A stretch of 64,000 bases of DNA from Pomphorhynchus laevis (GCA_012934845.2 WNNJ02002909.1:1-64000); one strand, 5' to 3'. Positions 9,200 to 20,900 are shown, counted from the first letter of the stretch. Program-made: numbers and translations. The notes: generated from the sequence alone by a model not told the origin.

Positions 9200-9807
9200 G
9201 TAGAAATATATTCAGAATAAATATGTTGATGTTTTTCTAAAAAGTAACTGACTTTGTCGATTAAAACGTTTGACAAAAATATCCTTAAAGTCGATAAGCC
9301 ACGTAGGTATGCTGCTACCGTTTTTACTACGACGATCGAAAGTAAGCATTCTCGAACGGGGCACTTTGTTTGTTGATGTGCAGAGCATTAATCGAATTAC
9401 ATTCAAAGCGAGCGGTAGCATCTGTTGCCATTCGTAACCAGTAATTCTAACTCGTCCATACGTAAAGTTATGGCTTTCAATATCGTTCCGTTATAACATT
9501 CTACTTGTCCGTTTGATTGTGAATGGTACGAAATGGAATGAGTAAGTGAAACACATTTGTTGATAAAAATACGTCGAAGCTAAATGGAAGTAAACTAACT
9601 ACCTCGGTCAGAATGTATATTGTTTGGTAATCCAAAAATGCCAAAAAGTTGATCTAGGCATTTGATAGCTGTAGACGATGTTTTATCTGGACATGCGAAT
9701 GTGAATAGAAATCGGCTGAATTCATCAACAATAGCAAGTAAATAGATATTTCGATTAACGCTCGGCAATGGCCCCTTATAGTCAATTGCGAGACAAAAGA
9801 AGATCAC
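9200..9807 (-). mobile_element. Ty3/Gypsy-type LTR element, integrase fossil
   Basis: On the minus strand, a stretch with AIDYKGPLP, IVDEFSRF and FGLPNNIHSDRG matches the catalytic core of the retroviral-type integrase found in Ty3/Gypsy elements. A second stretch matches the region that follows the core in that family. Only the integrase part is present. No LTRs, protease or RT are visible nearby. The element is broken, with several breaks, and looks old and non-functional. Confidence 0.8.
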
Positions 9808-9829
9808 TTTGATCTAGAAGTAGTCGGAG

Positions 9830-10745
9830 TGACTTATCTTCACTATTCTGAAACTGTAACTAACCTTTGGGATCAAGGTTGGACCTTGAACTATTCGGGC
9901 TTTGCCAACGGAAAGCGACGCATGCGGGTGTAGGGATACTTGCAAGTCCATGGTTTAAGAGAGGTTTAACCAAGTAAACGAAATGCTGGCGTCTCTGAGA
10001 CTTTTAATCAAAGAGGGAAAGGGGATAACTGTTGTGTGTGCGTATGCTCCAACATTATCTCGGAATATGCAGTCTTTGTAAAATATCTTTAGGCTCATCT
10101 TGATAGTACTCCTGTGGAAGATTCTATCGTTTTATTGGGCAACTTCAATGCTCATGTTGGTAGTGACAGTAGCACTTGAAAGGGAATGTTGGGGAGGAAC
10201 GGACTCTTTGATCTGAATACGAGTGATGTTGAATTATTGCACTTTTGTTCTCGTAACAATTTGTGCATAACCAACACCATGTTTGAAAATAAGAAGATCC
10301 AGAGATGCAAATGACATCAAAATTCTCTCAGTTAAAGATCAATGACCGATTTTGTAATCGTTTCATCTGATCTGCGACGTTATGTTCTGGACACTTGTGT
10401 GAAGAGAGGGATTGAGTTGTCAACCGATAACTACATGGTATTTAGTAAGCTTTGATGGCAGGATCGGATGCTAGACAGGCCTGGTAAACCCAAACGTTGT
10501 GTGAGGGCGTGCTGGGAGTGTCTATTAGATATTTATGCAAAATTACGTTTTTTGGCCACATCCAGGAAGACTTCTCTCGGTTGCTAGAAGTGAAGAACAT
10601 TAATCAGGAAAGGGAAATGTCCAGATCATCGCTTGTCAAAGCAAATGTGAAAAGTTGTGGCTCGGAAGCCCTAGGTGCTTGTCGCAGAGGAAATTCTCGA
10701 ATTGCTTGGTGAAAACCAACAGTTAGGTTTCGTCCAACAGAAGAA
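9830..10745 (+). mobile_element. RTE-type LINE, 5' part (APE endonuclease), interrupted
   Basis: The plus strand reads through the landmarks of the RTE-type ORF2 endonuclease: GWTLNYSGFA, GITVVCAYAPT, the IVLLGNFNAHVG strand, LCITNTMF, MTDFVIVSSDLR and ELSTDNY (normally STDH). It ends in the linker SCGSEALGACRRGN. Stops and shifts occur roughly every 100-200 bp. Right after the linker the sequence switches to the 3' end of a Penelope-like element. The RT half of the same LINE resumes near 14,600, so this is one element split by a later insertion. Confidence 0.75.
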
Positions 10746-10746
10746 A

Positions 10747-10830
10747 TCAAAACAGCTAGCTGAGTCTACGTATTTAATATAATTATAAAATTAAAAAAAT
10801 AAAAATAAAATTTAATAAATTTAAAGAAAA
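10747..10830 (-). repeat. PLE 3' end, distal part
   Basis: This matches the inner end of the inverted-repeat arms at 8,169-8,940, including the CAGCTAGCTGAG variant of the CAGTTAGCTGA block and the AT-rich run after it. It breaks off near AAATTTAATAAA. The same string recurs near 14,240, where the rest of the PLE 3' end continues. The two pieces flank a later insertion of about 3.4 kb. Confidence 0.6.
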
Positions 10831-11091
10831 AGTTATAAGCGTTCAGTATAATTACAAGATCATATCGTGCATTTGTACATATCAATTAAATGTGGCATCA
10901 ATCCGTTAAATTTGATATTAACTACAGCTTGTGATATCATGTCAGCCTTTCGTGAGTCAAGCAAATAGTAAAAAAATTAAACTCAAATTTGTATCCTCAA
11001 GACAATAGAATTTACAAAACGTTTGTGAGGAATCGACATAAAGTTTGTGAGATAATATAGCACAATAAATTACATACAAGATAAATAACAT

Positions 11092-11170
11092 ACAATTGAC
11101 GAAATATCAATTGACGAAATATCAACTGACGAATACAATTGACGAGACATTCCAATTGACGAAACATTCC
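11092..11170 (+). repeat. Minisatellite of about 16 bp (AATTGACGAAATATC-like units)
   Basis: Five degenerate units of CAATTGACGAAAYATYC-type sequence follow each other, the last two carrying ACATTCC. The array lies in the non-coding leader of the RLE-2 insertion. Flanking DNA from 10,840 to 11,580 holds no recognisable gene. Confidence 0.75.
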
Positions 11171-11421
11171 ATGCTAAAATTGTCTTATTTTGACATTCCA
11201 TGTTAAAATTGGAACAAACCAGCGTAAAACAACTGAGACGAATCGAAAGCAAAACAGTTGGTAGGCTAGATAATTACAACGGATATCGCTTCGCTCGCAT
11301 CAAAAGTATAAAGCGAGGTCGACGCATTGTTCATCATTCCGAGATAAACACTTGTCAAATACGCTCCAGTGCTTAAACAGAAACGTATGTACAGAGCGAT
11401 GTGACACCTATCGGTGGCCAA

Positions 11422-11455
11422 GCGGACGCCACGTCCGCTTGGACGTGGCGTCCGC
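11422..11455. repeat. Perfect 15-bp GC-rich inverted repeat
   Basis: GCGGACGCCACGTCC, loop GCTT, then its exact complement. The left arm with the loop can also fold on itself (AAGCGGAC with GTCCGCTT), so two exclusive hairpins are possible. It is followed by three copies of GGACACTTGT at 11,472-11,509. The GC content contrasts sharply with the surroundings. Confidence 0.85.
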
Positions 11456-11579
11456 CTGGCGCCACGTCAAAGGACACTTGTGTATGGGACACTTGTCAGG
11501 GACACTTGTGTATGTGAAAGAAATACTCAAGTTAATGATGCTATTCTGCGGATTATTGATGGCAGCTCAACTGTTTCAA

Positions 11580-14130
11580 GTTTACCAAGTATGCAGCGAC
11601 CTCCCCTCCAGCGAGGAGAATGCAATGTTTGCCATATGACATTCTCGCTAACTTCTGTCGGTCTAGTTACGAAAGGACATAGGACATTCTCCACTTGTCC
11701 TTTTGTCTGGCATAGGACACAGTTGCACTGGCTCCGGTCAATTACCGTTATGTAATGTTCTAGGCCAGCTGAAGTCAGCTCCCTCGCTCGTTAATAGTTG
11801 TTGTCTCATATCCTTCAGCGGTAGACGCCTGGTTTGCCTTACTGACATTCGCTAAGTCGGTACTTCGTCTTCCAAATAGTTCATCTGCCAAAAACGCAAC
11901 ACGTCATTGCTCATTGGTAAGGAAAATAAAAGAGGCTTCCGTGTTCCATCCTAACATTCGACTTGCAACCGAAAATGTACTCAAAGGAAAGAAACATAAC
12001 TAAACACGTCGCCCAGGCAAATTTGTCGAGAGTTGGCTTTCCCAAAATCTCTGCAAAAGAGTTTCGGAAAAAAATGAATATGGTGCTGTTCGGGGTGCTG
12101 TTCGGCTCTGGTGAAGTGACGAACAATTCGTTATGCTCAACTATGATACATTGCAACAGTTAAAGCATATGCACCGAGCGAAAATGTCTCAAGCAGCAGG
12201 CGAGTCGGATTGTTGTGAAACAAGTCAAACGGGTGATACTCGAAACTTCATTACTGTCGTTTTGCGCGGATCAGTATCAAATGCCTCTGCTGGTGATAAA
12301 GACGGTTTGAGCCCATTTCATCTCAAGGATCTCGTGTCAGTGAGCAGAGGTGCGGCTGGCCCATTATAAGTGAACACACTTTGCCAATTCTGTCGAGTCT
12401 TACTCGATGGCACAGTCCTCCTTGTATTTGCCCTATTATCTTTGACGGTCGACTACAGACCTTACGGAATAAATGTGGTGGATTGCGCCCGATCGCAATT
12501 GATTACACCCTGACATGACTTGCAGCAAAGATCGCAAAAATTCGAGCATGCGAACTTCTTGCAAATAGTTTCATCCCGCATCAACTGGGCGTCGGTGTCC
12601 CAAATGGGACAGAGACTGTTGTGCACGCAGGAAGACTTTTTGTACTGCACCACTTAAGCTCATAGTCTCAGTTGCGATACATGCTCAAAAACGTTCGCGA
12701 GAAAATCCCTGCATTGCTCCCGTTCGTTTAGCCCGCTACGGCCATCCGAGCCTACTTCTATTCGGAGACGACTTTGTAGATTTGGTTGAGGGAATGCAGC
12801 AAGGAGATCCGCTGGGTCCACTCCTATTCAGCTTGACTGTGAATCCCATGGCTATTAGTTGTTCATCTGTTTTGAACATGTGGTATTTAGACGATTGCTC
12901 AATCAGCGGTACTGTTGACTCCTTGGTGCGGGATATCGAGATGATCGAGGAGATGGGAACCGCTATGGATCTATCTCTTAATATATCTGAGTGTGAGATA
13001 ATCGGTTTCGACTGGCGTGCTGTCGAGAAGGTTCGGGCCGACCTACCATCAGCCAAAGGGGTTAGAGCCTGTGATGCGGAACTACTGGGTGCACTATAGG
13101 TTTTGACGAGTCTTTGGATTCCGTTTTAGAAAAGGCGCTATAGTAGTTGAAGCTTGTTGGTGGTCGAGTAAGTCGGCTGGGGAAACACGATGCAATATTC
13201 TTACTGACTCGATCGATAACTTTGCCCAGATTACAATACTTACTCCGCACTTCTCAGTGTTTTCGAAGCCCCATTATCGCATCTTACGACCATGAACTGA
13301 AGGATCTTTTGTCGAAAACACAGAATCTTGTTTTGAGCGATTAAGATTGGCGCCAGGCTTCACTCCTAGTCGATCTCGATGTCCTCGGTTTTACGAAAGC
13401 CAAGGACAACGCTATTCCAGCTTACTGTGTATCCTCAACAGCCTCGAATGATTTAGTCAAAAAATTCTAGGTTCGGAATTGAACATCAAGGGTGGTTTTT
13501 ATGATAATCACTACATAGCGGCAGTGTCGGAATGGTCTTCCTTATACGATCCGGATCTGCAACTGGAATTAAAGTCTCATAGACAGTGGTCCATGCCAGT
13601 ATATACGAAAGGTTTCAGGTCTTTGCTATAGGGGACATCAACCGCGAAGTCAATAGCTCAGTTGCTGGCCGTTGCTGCCAAGTACTCCGGGTCTATCTAG
13701 GTCAGACGGCAAACGCACATACGGCGGAACCTTCGTCGCTTGGAAAAGAGGGTTGTATCTAGCCTGGGACTTTACGTGCCCAAACACTATGGCGCAGAGT
13801 AGCGAACACTTGACAATATATGGGGCTGGATTGGTCGCAAAGGATGCCGAAACCCGAAAATACGTCGACCTGGACCCTCGCCAACATATGTTCACCCTAA
13901 TAGCAATAAAGACTATGGGATCCGTGGGTCCTGATTCTCTTGATTTTCTGCGGGAACTCGGGAGCCGTCTTGCGAGGGTTTTCGGTTATGCACGTGCACC
14001 GTCTTTCTTGATAAAGAGGATAAGCGCCGCAATTCAGCGAAGAACGCTGCTTGCATAAGGGACTGCATGGACGATCCCGGCCTATGCGCGTATCGCGGCT
14101 ACGACTCGGCACCGTACAATCCTGAGACAG
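11580..14130 (+). mobile_element. RLE-type LINE, family RLE-2, broken copy
   Basis: Pieces of a single-ORF LINE appear in order. CNVCHMTFSLTSVG...H near 11,610 looks like the N-terminal zinc finger. GDKDGLSPFHLKDL (12,295-12,340) precedes the RT. A minus-looking stretch at 12,460-12,650 reads in another plus frame as GLRPIAIDY and SFIPHQLGVGVPNG. The frame at 12,782-13,099 gives GMQQGDPLGPLLFSL (motif B), MWYLDDCSISG (motif C) and ISECEIIGF (motif D). The C-terminus (13,672-14,058) carries LAWDFTCPNT and LIKRISAAIQR, the signature of the nuclease end in this family. At least six frame changes or stops break it. It differs from RLE-1 at nearly every motif, so it is a separate family. Confidence 0.75.
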
Positions 14131-14139
14131 CATTATAAA

Positions 14140-14590
14140 ATTTGAATTAAATTTCTGAAATTGTTTTCATTGAAGATTAACATGTATTAAATATAAATTA
14201 TTTAAATATTTTATATAATATCAAATATTTCTTTATTATAAATTTAATAAAATTTAATAATTAGAAAATAAATAATTATAAATAATTGTTATAAGATTTT
14301 ATATAGCGTATACCAAGTTTAAATAAAAAATTGAAATTTAAAATAAAAGTCAATTTTTATAAATTGACTAATAAATAAAATATGTTGTATCATAATAAGG
14401 GTATAAATCATCAGAAGGAAGTGCTCTGTTATCGGGTTTCGGCCCCTATTCCTCGACCCAGCATAGCAACGGGGCCAGATGCACGCTAATGACGTATTTC
14501 ATTTTATAAAATTTGATTATCTAGCATCTTATTCTAATACAAAGTATATTATTTACTACTATCCATAAAAAATTTCCGCTGGATTATAAA
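14140..14590 (-). repeat. PLE 3' end: RT terminus, foldback module and AT-rich tail
   Basis: Read on the minus strand, the last RT codons (like NFLWM) are followed by the foldback module (TTTGTATTAGAATAAGATGC, GGCCCCGTTGCTATG, AGGGGCCGAAACCCG) and then the AT-rich 3' tail. AGTCAATTT and AAATTGACT make a 9-bp hairpin at 14,348-14,369. The tail is cut by the RLE-2 insertion and resumes at 10,830-10,747. Confidence 0.7.
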
Positions 14591-14599
14591 CAACTTTGT

Positions 14600-16361
14600 C
14601 TGATAAATCAGTGGAAGGTCTAGGCAAGTACCGAAAGGCAAATAGAGCTTCAGCTCGATTCTGACATTAAAGAAATTCTTGGTTGTTATAAAGAGCATTT
14701 TATAAGTATCATCCTGTGGATATGCCTTCACTTGTACAAGTAGACCTTTAGAACCAACGGAAGAGCTCATCTCTTTGGTAGATGTCATAAAAAACTTCGT
14801 AATGACAGTTCTTCTGGAGTAAATGAGACTTGACTTAAATCTTTAAAGGATTTCAAAATTGTAGGCATAAAGTGGCTAACACGGATCTTCAACGTTGCAT
14901 TGAAGTCGGGCAAGGTTCTTAGTGAGTGGCGATCTAGGGTGGTGGTACCGATCTTTATGAAAGGTGGCCGAAGAGTCTGTTCCAATTATCGAGGCATCAC
15001 TCTTCTTGGCCAAACTGGTAAGTTATTTGCTAGGATTCTTGAGTTAAGGGTACTGCTTATAGTTGAACGATAATTGCAAGAGGAACCGTTCGACTTTCGT
15101 CCAGGTCGTGGAACTACGGGTCAGCTCTTAACTCTCTCAACTATCTTTGAACGGTCTTGGGAGTTCGCTCAACAGCTCTACATGTGCTTTGTAGATTTGG
15201 AGAAGGCGTTTGACTAAGTTCCGTTAGAGAGGTTGTGGGAGGTACTAAGGGAGGATCGAGTACCACACTATCTTCGTGTAGCTGTGGCTACTCTGTATGA
15301 ACAAAATATGGGCTGTGTTCGTGCTCTAGTAAAACGTCTGAATCATTTTCAGTAGACGTTGGGCTTCGTAAGAGTTGCCTTTTATCTCTACTTTTGTTCC
15401 TTGTTTACATGGACATAATTACGAGACGGGATGCTCTGTGGGAAGTCAGTCTTCATTTCGGTTCCATCAGGATTTCATCTCTAATTTTTATAAATTGACT
15501 AATAAATAGCATACGTTGTATCAGAATAAGGGTATAAATCATCAGAAGGAATATCTCTGTTATCGGGATTCGGCCCCTATTCCTCGACCCAAAATAATCC
15601 AGATCAACAGGGATGTTGGTTAGTATTTCAAAGGCTGTCTCTATGTGTTTCTCTCGAATTCAGGAGTCAATGTTAACTTAGATTGGATAAAAGGTTCTTC
15701 CTGATGTGGAGGACTTCAAGTATCTCGAGGTATATTATCTAGGAACGGTAGGAACATCAGAGAGATTGAGAATCGGATTTGTTTAGCTAACGAAGCAATG
15801 CATTCGCTGTACAAATCAGTCGTGGTGAAGCGGAAGTTGTGTCTTCGTGTGAATCTTTTGGTATACCGCGCCATCTTCGTTCCTATCTTAATCTAATGTC
15901 ATGAGCTTTGAGTCATGACCAAAAGGATAAGATCTTGATACAGGCGACCGATATGAGGTTTATTCGCGGTGTGACCAGTCTTAACCCTAAAGATAAGTTA
16001 GGAATTCGGTCATCTGGGATGGACTAAGAGTAAAGTCGCTGCTTCTCCACATTGAATATAGTAAGTTGAGGTGGCTAGGTTACATTCTGAGAATGAATAT
16101 TGGTCGCCTTGCTTGGAGGGTTTTGCGGGCCGGACTCTCTGGAAGGAGACTTCGAGGTAGACTTCGGTATTGGTTGAGAGATCAAATCTCGAAACTAACC
16201 GAAGAACGCATTGAGCTACCTTAAAAAGAACTCTGTTTTGCCACCCACGATCCCGATTTCTGGAGTAGTTTGGTTCGTACACTGCCTCAGCGACCAGACA
16301 CCTGGACCAGTAGTTGACAAGAAAACTCTTGTGTTACTTTTATTTTTTTCTTGTCAATAAA
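14600..16361 (+). mobile_element. RTE-type LINE, 3' part (RT and C-terminus)
   Basis: The RT of the LINE begun at 9,830 continues here. VVPIFMKGGRR and NYRGITLLG mark the entry to the RT. FRPGRGTTGQLLTL, FVDLEKAFD (motif A) and LWEVLREDRVP follow. After an inserted PLE module (15,478-15,600) come FKYLEVYY and, at 16,060-16,120, LRWLGYILRMN with the basic tail SGRRLRGRLRYWLRD. A 12-bp stem (TTGACAAGAAAA with its complement, 16,314-16,357) and AATAAA at 16,356-16,361 mark the 3' end. Roughly ten stops or shifts make it inactive. Confidence 0.75.
15478..15600 (-). repeat. Half copy of the PLE foldback module inside the LINE RT
   Basis: GACTAATAAATAGCATACGT, CAGAATAAGG, CATCAGAAGGA and TTCGGCCCCTATTCCTCGACC match the module at 14,320-14,570 in the same orientation. 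Only one arm and the loop are present. It splits the LINE between RT motif B and the downstream FKYLE block. Confidence 0.7.
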
Positions 16362-16800
16362 TTGTTGTCCTTATTAAAACAAAGGTTTTGAATCTGGATT
16401 AATTATTACTTTTCTTTCAATGCATAATGTACTACTTTGAACTATGATCGTCTTGTTACATAGTTAACTACGAGAGATATCAACGCACCTTACTGCGTTC
16501 TACTTATTAATTACCCTGGTTGCAAATCGATGGCGAACAGGATTTATTGTAGTAGGATTTATTAAGTTTCACACATGCCCACGAGTTTTTGTCTATTATT
16601 CACGGATAGTAAGCTGGAGAAACAACCAAAGCCATCGAAAACAATGTTGACTGTAGTTGATAAATCAATGGCCGATCTGCGATATTTTACGATGCCGAGA
16701 CGTAGAGATATCAAACGTTCAGCAAATCTCAAATTTGAGAAATTCGGAATCATGAGCGACCCTTTACGTAACAGATTCTAAACGTCACTGGATTCACTTA
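16362..16800. other. Spacer without recognised gene
   Basis: Two small opposed frames overlap at 16,562-16,781 but resemble nothing I know. The rest is AT-rich. No RNA gene or repeat is evident. Confidence 0.5.
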
Positions 16801-16804
16801 AAGT

Positions 16805-17925
16805 CTCTGGATAAGTTATTATTAGTATACAACAGCCGATGAGCGGTGGCTCGTTTGGCTGGATCTCAATGTAAAAAAAGTACAATGTCAATAAAACAAA
16901 AAAATCCAAATCAGGTTCGACTTCTTATAAGAGCGATACACTGTTCAACGCACGCCGAAATTCTCGGATGTTCTGGCATTCAATTGCATATGACGGAAGC
17001 ATGTTCTAACTGTTTATTGCTCGATCTCTGATATCCTGATAGTGTCCACGGACTTTTCTACGATGCTTGAGCGTTAGTCGATGTCCACGTAATTTCTCGG
17101 AGTTGCGTAGACAAAACATAAATTTGAAGGGATGAGTGGGCGATAAAATTTCCCTCCATACCAGCATAAGATCAGCTTTTACCAAACTTTCACAAACCGT
17201 TGAAACACCTAAGATTTCTAACTTCTCGTCAAACGGCAGGTCTTTGACAGCGGGAACAAGACGGGTAGCCGACCGTAGAATTGAAACTTTATTTATGTGA
17301 GCGCTCATATCGAGCGTATTAAGCGTAGATACCCTAAATCATCGATTTTATCTGTAGAATCAATCGACATGTTTCCAATTTGATAAGAACAACGAATATC
17401 TGGGGATCCGATGCGCATATGTCTGCATTTAGTCGCATTTATCATCAGCCCATTCGATATACACCATTTATTTATGGAATCCAGGTCTTTTTGAAGAGCG
17501 CTAACATCAAAATCATCAATAATTCGCCTCCAAACCTTAAGATCATCTGCGTAGGTAACACATTTCGACGTAAAGTTGTTTGTAATATCATTTATATATA
17601 TTGAAGAGAGTCGGGACTAATGGCCGATCCCTGCGGAACGTTTGTTGTCATTGAGTAACCAGAAAGATAATGGCTTCTGCGTACTGCAAACGAGCGGTTG
17701 CTTACGAATGATTAAATCCAGCGTAACAAAGAGCCCCGTACACCAATGTTAGATAATTTGTTTATAAGCAAATTGGGAATAACTATCGAATGCATTCGAT
17801 AAGTCGATAAATATCACATCTACCTTGGAAACACGCCTCATTGAATCCACCCAGCTTGCTCTCACTTTTACAAGGTTCGTTACCGTTGAGCAATTTGGCC
17901 TAAATCCATGCTGGATGGAGCAGAG
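16805..17925 (-). mobile_element. CR1-type LINE, 3' half of ORF2 (family CR1-A)
   Basis: On the minus strand, QHGFRPNCSTVTNL and VIFIDLSNAFD (RT motif A) near 17,830-17,915 are followed by the YADDLKVWRR region and the thumb. The 100-codon frame at 17,006-17,308 gives SILRSATRLVPAVKDLPFDEK...RGHRLTLKHRRKV. This end is nearly the same as the plus-strand fragment at 34,260-34,790. The 3' untranslated tail contains GAGCGGTGGCTCGTTTGGCT and ends near TTATTATTAGTATAC. Several stops interrupt it. The 5' end is cut where LINE-B begins. Confidence 0.8.
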
Positions 17926-19104
17926 GCTAAGGTGACATCCACCCAGCATGCTCCCAATTGCAGATGACGGGAACGCAGCGATAGCGAAGTGGGACGAGTG
18001 TCGTCTAAGAAAGGAAGGTTGATGAACGATGGGGAGGCGACAGCGATGAGACGAAAAGTTACGAGAAGAAGGCGGAGTTTGATGCGGGTGTGGATGGTGG
18101 GCCATGAGAGTTGGTCAAGATATGTGGATGTGTGGTCGATGCGACGGAGACGAAAGAGCACTCGAACAGCGGTGTTGATTATTCATTGTAGGGGTAGGAT
18201 GATGGATTGTGGAAAATTGGCGAAAATGCTAAGGCAGTAATCGATTTTAGGGAAAAGAAGCGATGAAAGAAGAGACATACAAGAACGGAAGTCGATAAGG
18301 GGCGGATACGGCAAATGTCACGGAGAATTAAGTTTGACGGGCGGACCTTGTCACGGACTATGGGTTTAAGAGAAAGGTGATAATCGAAATGGAAGGCTAA
18401 AAAAGTGAGATTGTGTACTATGGGGATGATCGTCGATGAAGCAAAAGATACAGTGGGAGGAGATATGTTTGGTTTACGGGAGAGGATCTACATTATTTTA
18501 GACTTGTCGGTGTTTAGAACGAAATGTAGGTTGGAGAGACGTTTGTAGATAGAAGAAATACAGTTGGAGGCAGAATGCCAATATTGTGCATGCGATGTGA
18601 GGGTGCATTAGCATAGATGAGTATGTCATCGGCGTATTGCATGACGTTAAAGAAGTAAGGTTTGGTAAACGGAGAGAGAACGCCAACAGAATAGAGGAAA
18701 TAAGGGGACCTAGGACTGAACCTTGTGAGACCTCGCAAAAAATATGGTGGGGGAGGATGATGAATTAAAAAGAAATGTAAGGAACGGTCGAATTTATAAG
18801 GCAAAATAGGTTTCAAAGGAGGAAGATAATCCGTAATCATAACGAAGTCGAGAAAGTAAGATGCAGTGGTCGACGATATGGAATGCGGAGGAGTGGTCGA
18901 TGGAGATTTGAGTACTATATAGATCCTTGTCACGAGAAATGATTAGGTCGTTGTAATCTTTCATGTATGCGATTTCTGTGGAATGATTAGAGCGTAAAGC
19001 GGGCGGATTGGAAAGGAGTTTACAGATTTGATGAAGAGAGATAAACGTTGATCTGTATTTAGATGATTTTTCTATGAGCTTAGAAAGAGTAGGGAGGAGT
19101 TAAT

Positions 19105-19660
19105 ACCTTTCCTTCTAGCGATAGCTAGAATGAGGAAAGGGTCCTAATAACAGCGAAAAAACATTGATTACGGTTATTTGTTTCTAGTTTATTTGGCATC
19201 TTACACAATGAAATGTGAATTCCTCAAAAATAATTAATTTATCATAATATTATTGGAATTCAGAAATAAACTTATTTTAATTATTTTTAAAGATACGGTT
19301 TGACAATGCCATATTGTACTCAAAATATCCACCTTAAATATTTACAAACGACGTGAATGCTCTTGATCTCGCCCAATATATTCTAAAATGTTTATACGAT
19401 AAGTGAACAGCATTACAGGTCAATAGTACAGTCATGTCTGTTCCCGGTTAGAAAAAATAGATAAATTCGATTCTGGTGTATTTTGGATTGTTTTAGTATA
19501 AGAAACGATAATCGATTAATTGTCTCACGCTCTGTTCCATTTCAAATATTTGAGGAAATGAATAAAATCAATCAAAGAATTTGTATTTTATTCTTTGATT
19601 AAATCTTATTTATCTAGATATGCGGAATTTGTGTTAGAGCCTTCTAACACAAGGTTGTGA
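19105..19660. repeat. AT-rich insertion within LINE-B, bordered by hairpins
   Basis: The block interrupts LINE-B between endonuclease and RT and contains no coding frame. Near the left border CCTTTCC..TTCTAGC pairs with GCTAGAA..GGAAAGG around GATA. Near the right border TGTGTTAGA pairs with TCTAACACA, and ATCAAAGAAT pairs with ATTCTTTGAT at 19,572-19,600. I cannot name a family. A non-autonomous insertion is the simplest reading. Confidence 0.5.
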
Positions 19661-20011
19661 GAAATGGGGATATCGATGAGCATATGGATTTAAGTATGTG
19701 GGTAGGCGGTGGATCGGCAGGTGATGTTTTGTTGGGCAAAGACATGAGGACAGATTATACTTCGGTAGGTGAGACAGGGAGAATATGAAAGAGTTCCGGA
19801 AGGATGATACCGGCGATGAGCAAGATAGGAATCTCGGAAAGACGGAGTGATCGAGCGGAAATCACGCCTGAGAGAGCGGTGATAGACTCGAAAAGCATTG
19901 CGGTGTCGAAGCTTTGAGAGTAGGCATTGGATGTCAAACCATGGGGCACGGTGCAAGCGACGGTTTGGGTGAGACTTTAAGGGTAAGAGAATATCGAGAG
20001 TGGATGTGAGT

Positions 20012-20900
20012 TCAGGAGTCGAAAAGAAAGGCGAGATCGTGAGGAGATGAATATGTTATTGTGGGTAATGATAGAGACGATTTGAGTAAGGCAGAGCGGA
20101 GAAGGGAGAGGTCAAGATTTCTCCAAAGGCGACGTAGGATTGTAGGTGTGTGAGGATGGGTGTGGTTGTGAGTGAGATTAAGGGTGACGAGAAAGTGATC
20201 GGTTAGACCAGGATCAGAGATGGACAGTGAGGTGTAGGCAGCAAAATGATCAGGGACAGCGATGATGTCGAGTGCCCCACCAAGGATATGTGTGACGGCA
20301 GTGGAGATTAGTTTGTAATTGTAGTTGGATAGAACGTTGATGAACCGGATGGAATCTGTGGAAGAAGGGCGGTCTAGGCGGATGTTAAAGTAGCCTAGAA
20401 CGAGTGAAGGGATCGCGGACAAAGAACAATGAGAAAGGAGGTCAGCGAGTTTAGTAAAAAAATTAGGCTGAATGAGCTGATGAATCAGGACGGTATACAA
20501 TGGCGAGATCTAGAGTGATCGGGTTAGAAGAAGAACAAGTAAGCAATTCAAAATAGCAAGGACTGAAAGGGGGATTGATTTTGCGAAGAGACGCGGGGTG
20601 ACGCGCAAATGCGACGATGCCGCCATGATTAGAGAATTTAGAAGGGCATGAGCTGAGGGGGCGGTCGGATTCGACTAGGGAGCAACCGGCAGAGAGCAAA
20701 TGGCGAATGGGAAGGTCGTCGGAATCTGAGTGCCAGGATTCGATGAGGCAGAAGAGATCGATGGATTGCTTGGTGAATAGGTTGAGGATGAGATCGGATT
20801 TATTGAGAATAGATCTAGTGTTGAGGAGGCCGAGGCGGAAACCGTGTGTAGTGGCGAAAGACTCTAGTGGAGAAGACACATAGGGGAGATGGAGCGCCAT
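20012..20900 (-). pseudogene. LINE-B ORF2 N-terminal APE endonuclease
   Basis: Two open frames cover the nuclease. The first (20,463-20,900) has LGLLNTRSILNKSDLI, CLIESWHSD and NHGGIVAFAR. The second (20,012-20,500) has PSLVLGYFNIRLD, GGALDIIAV and GLTDHFLVTLNL. These correspond to the N, ETW, GGG, DFN, LD and SDH positions of APE nucleases that nick target DNA. In this copy the DFN position reads YFN and SDH reads TDH. A frameshift near 20,480 separates the halves. Confidence 0.7.

Noticed and set aside
11352-11755. Overlapping open frames of 95 and 113 codons
   Set aside because: The first half translates the GC-rich palindrome and short repeats. Only the C-x2-C zinc-like stretch near 11,610 looks real, and I assigned it to RLE-2.
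16562-16781. Two opposed frames that could be a small host gene
   Set aside because: No similarity to any family I recognise, overlapping on both strands, and flanked by LINE ends. Not supported.
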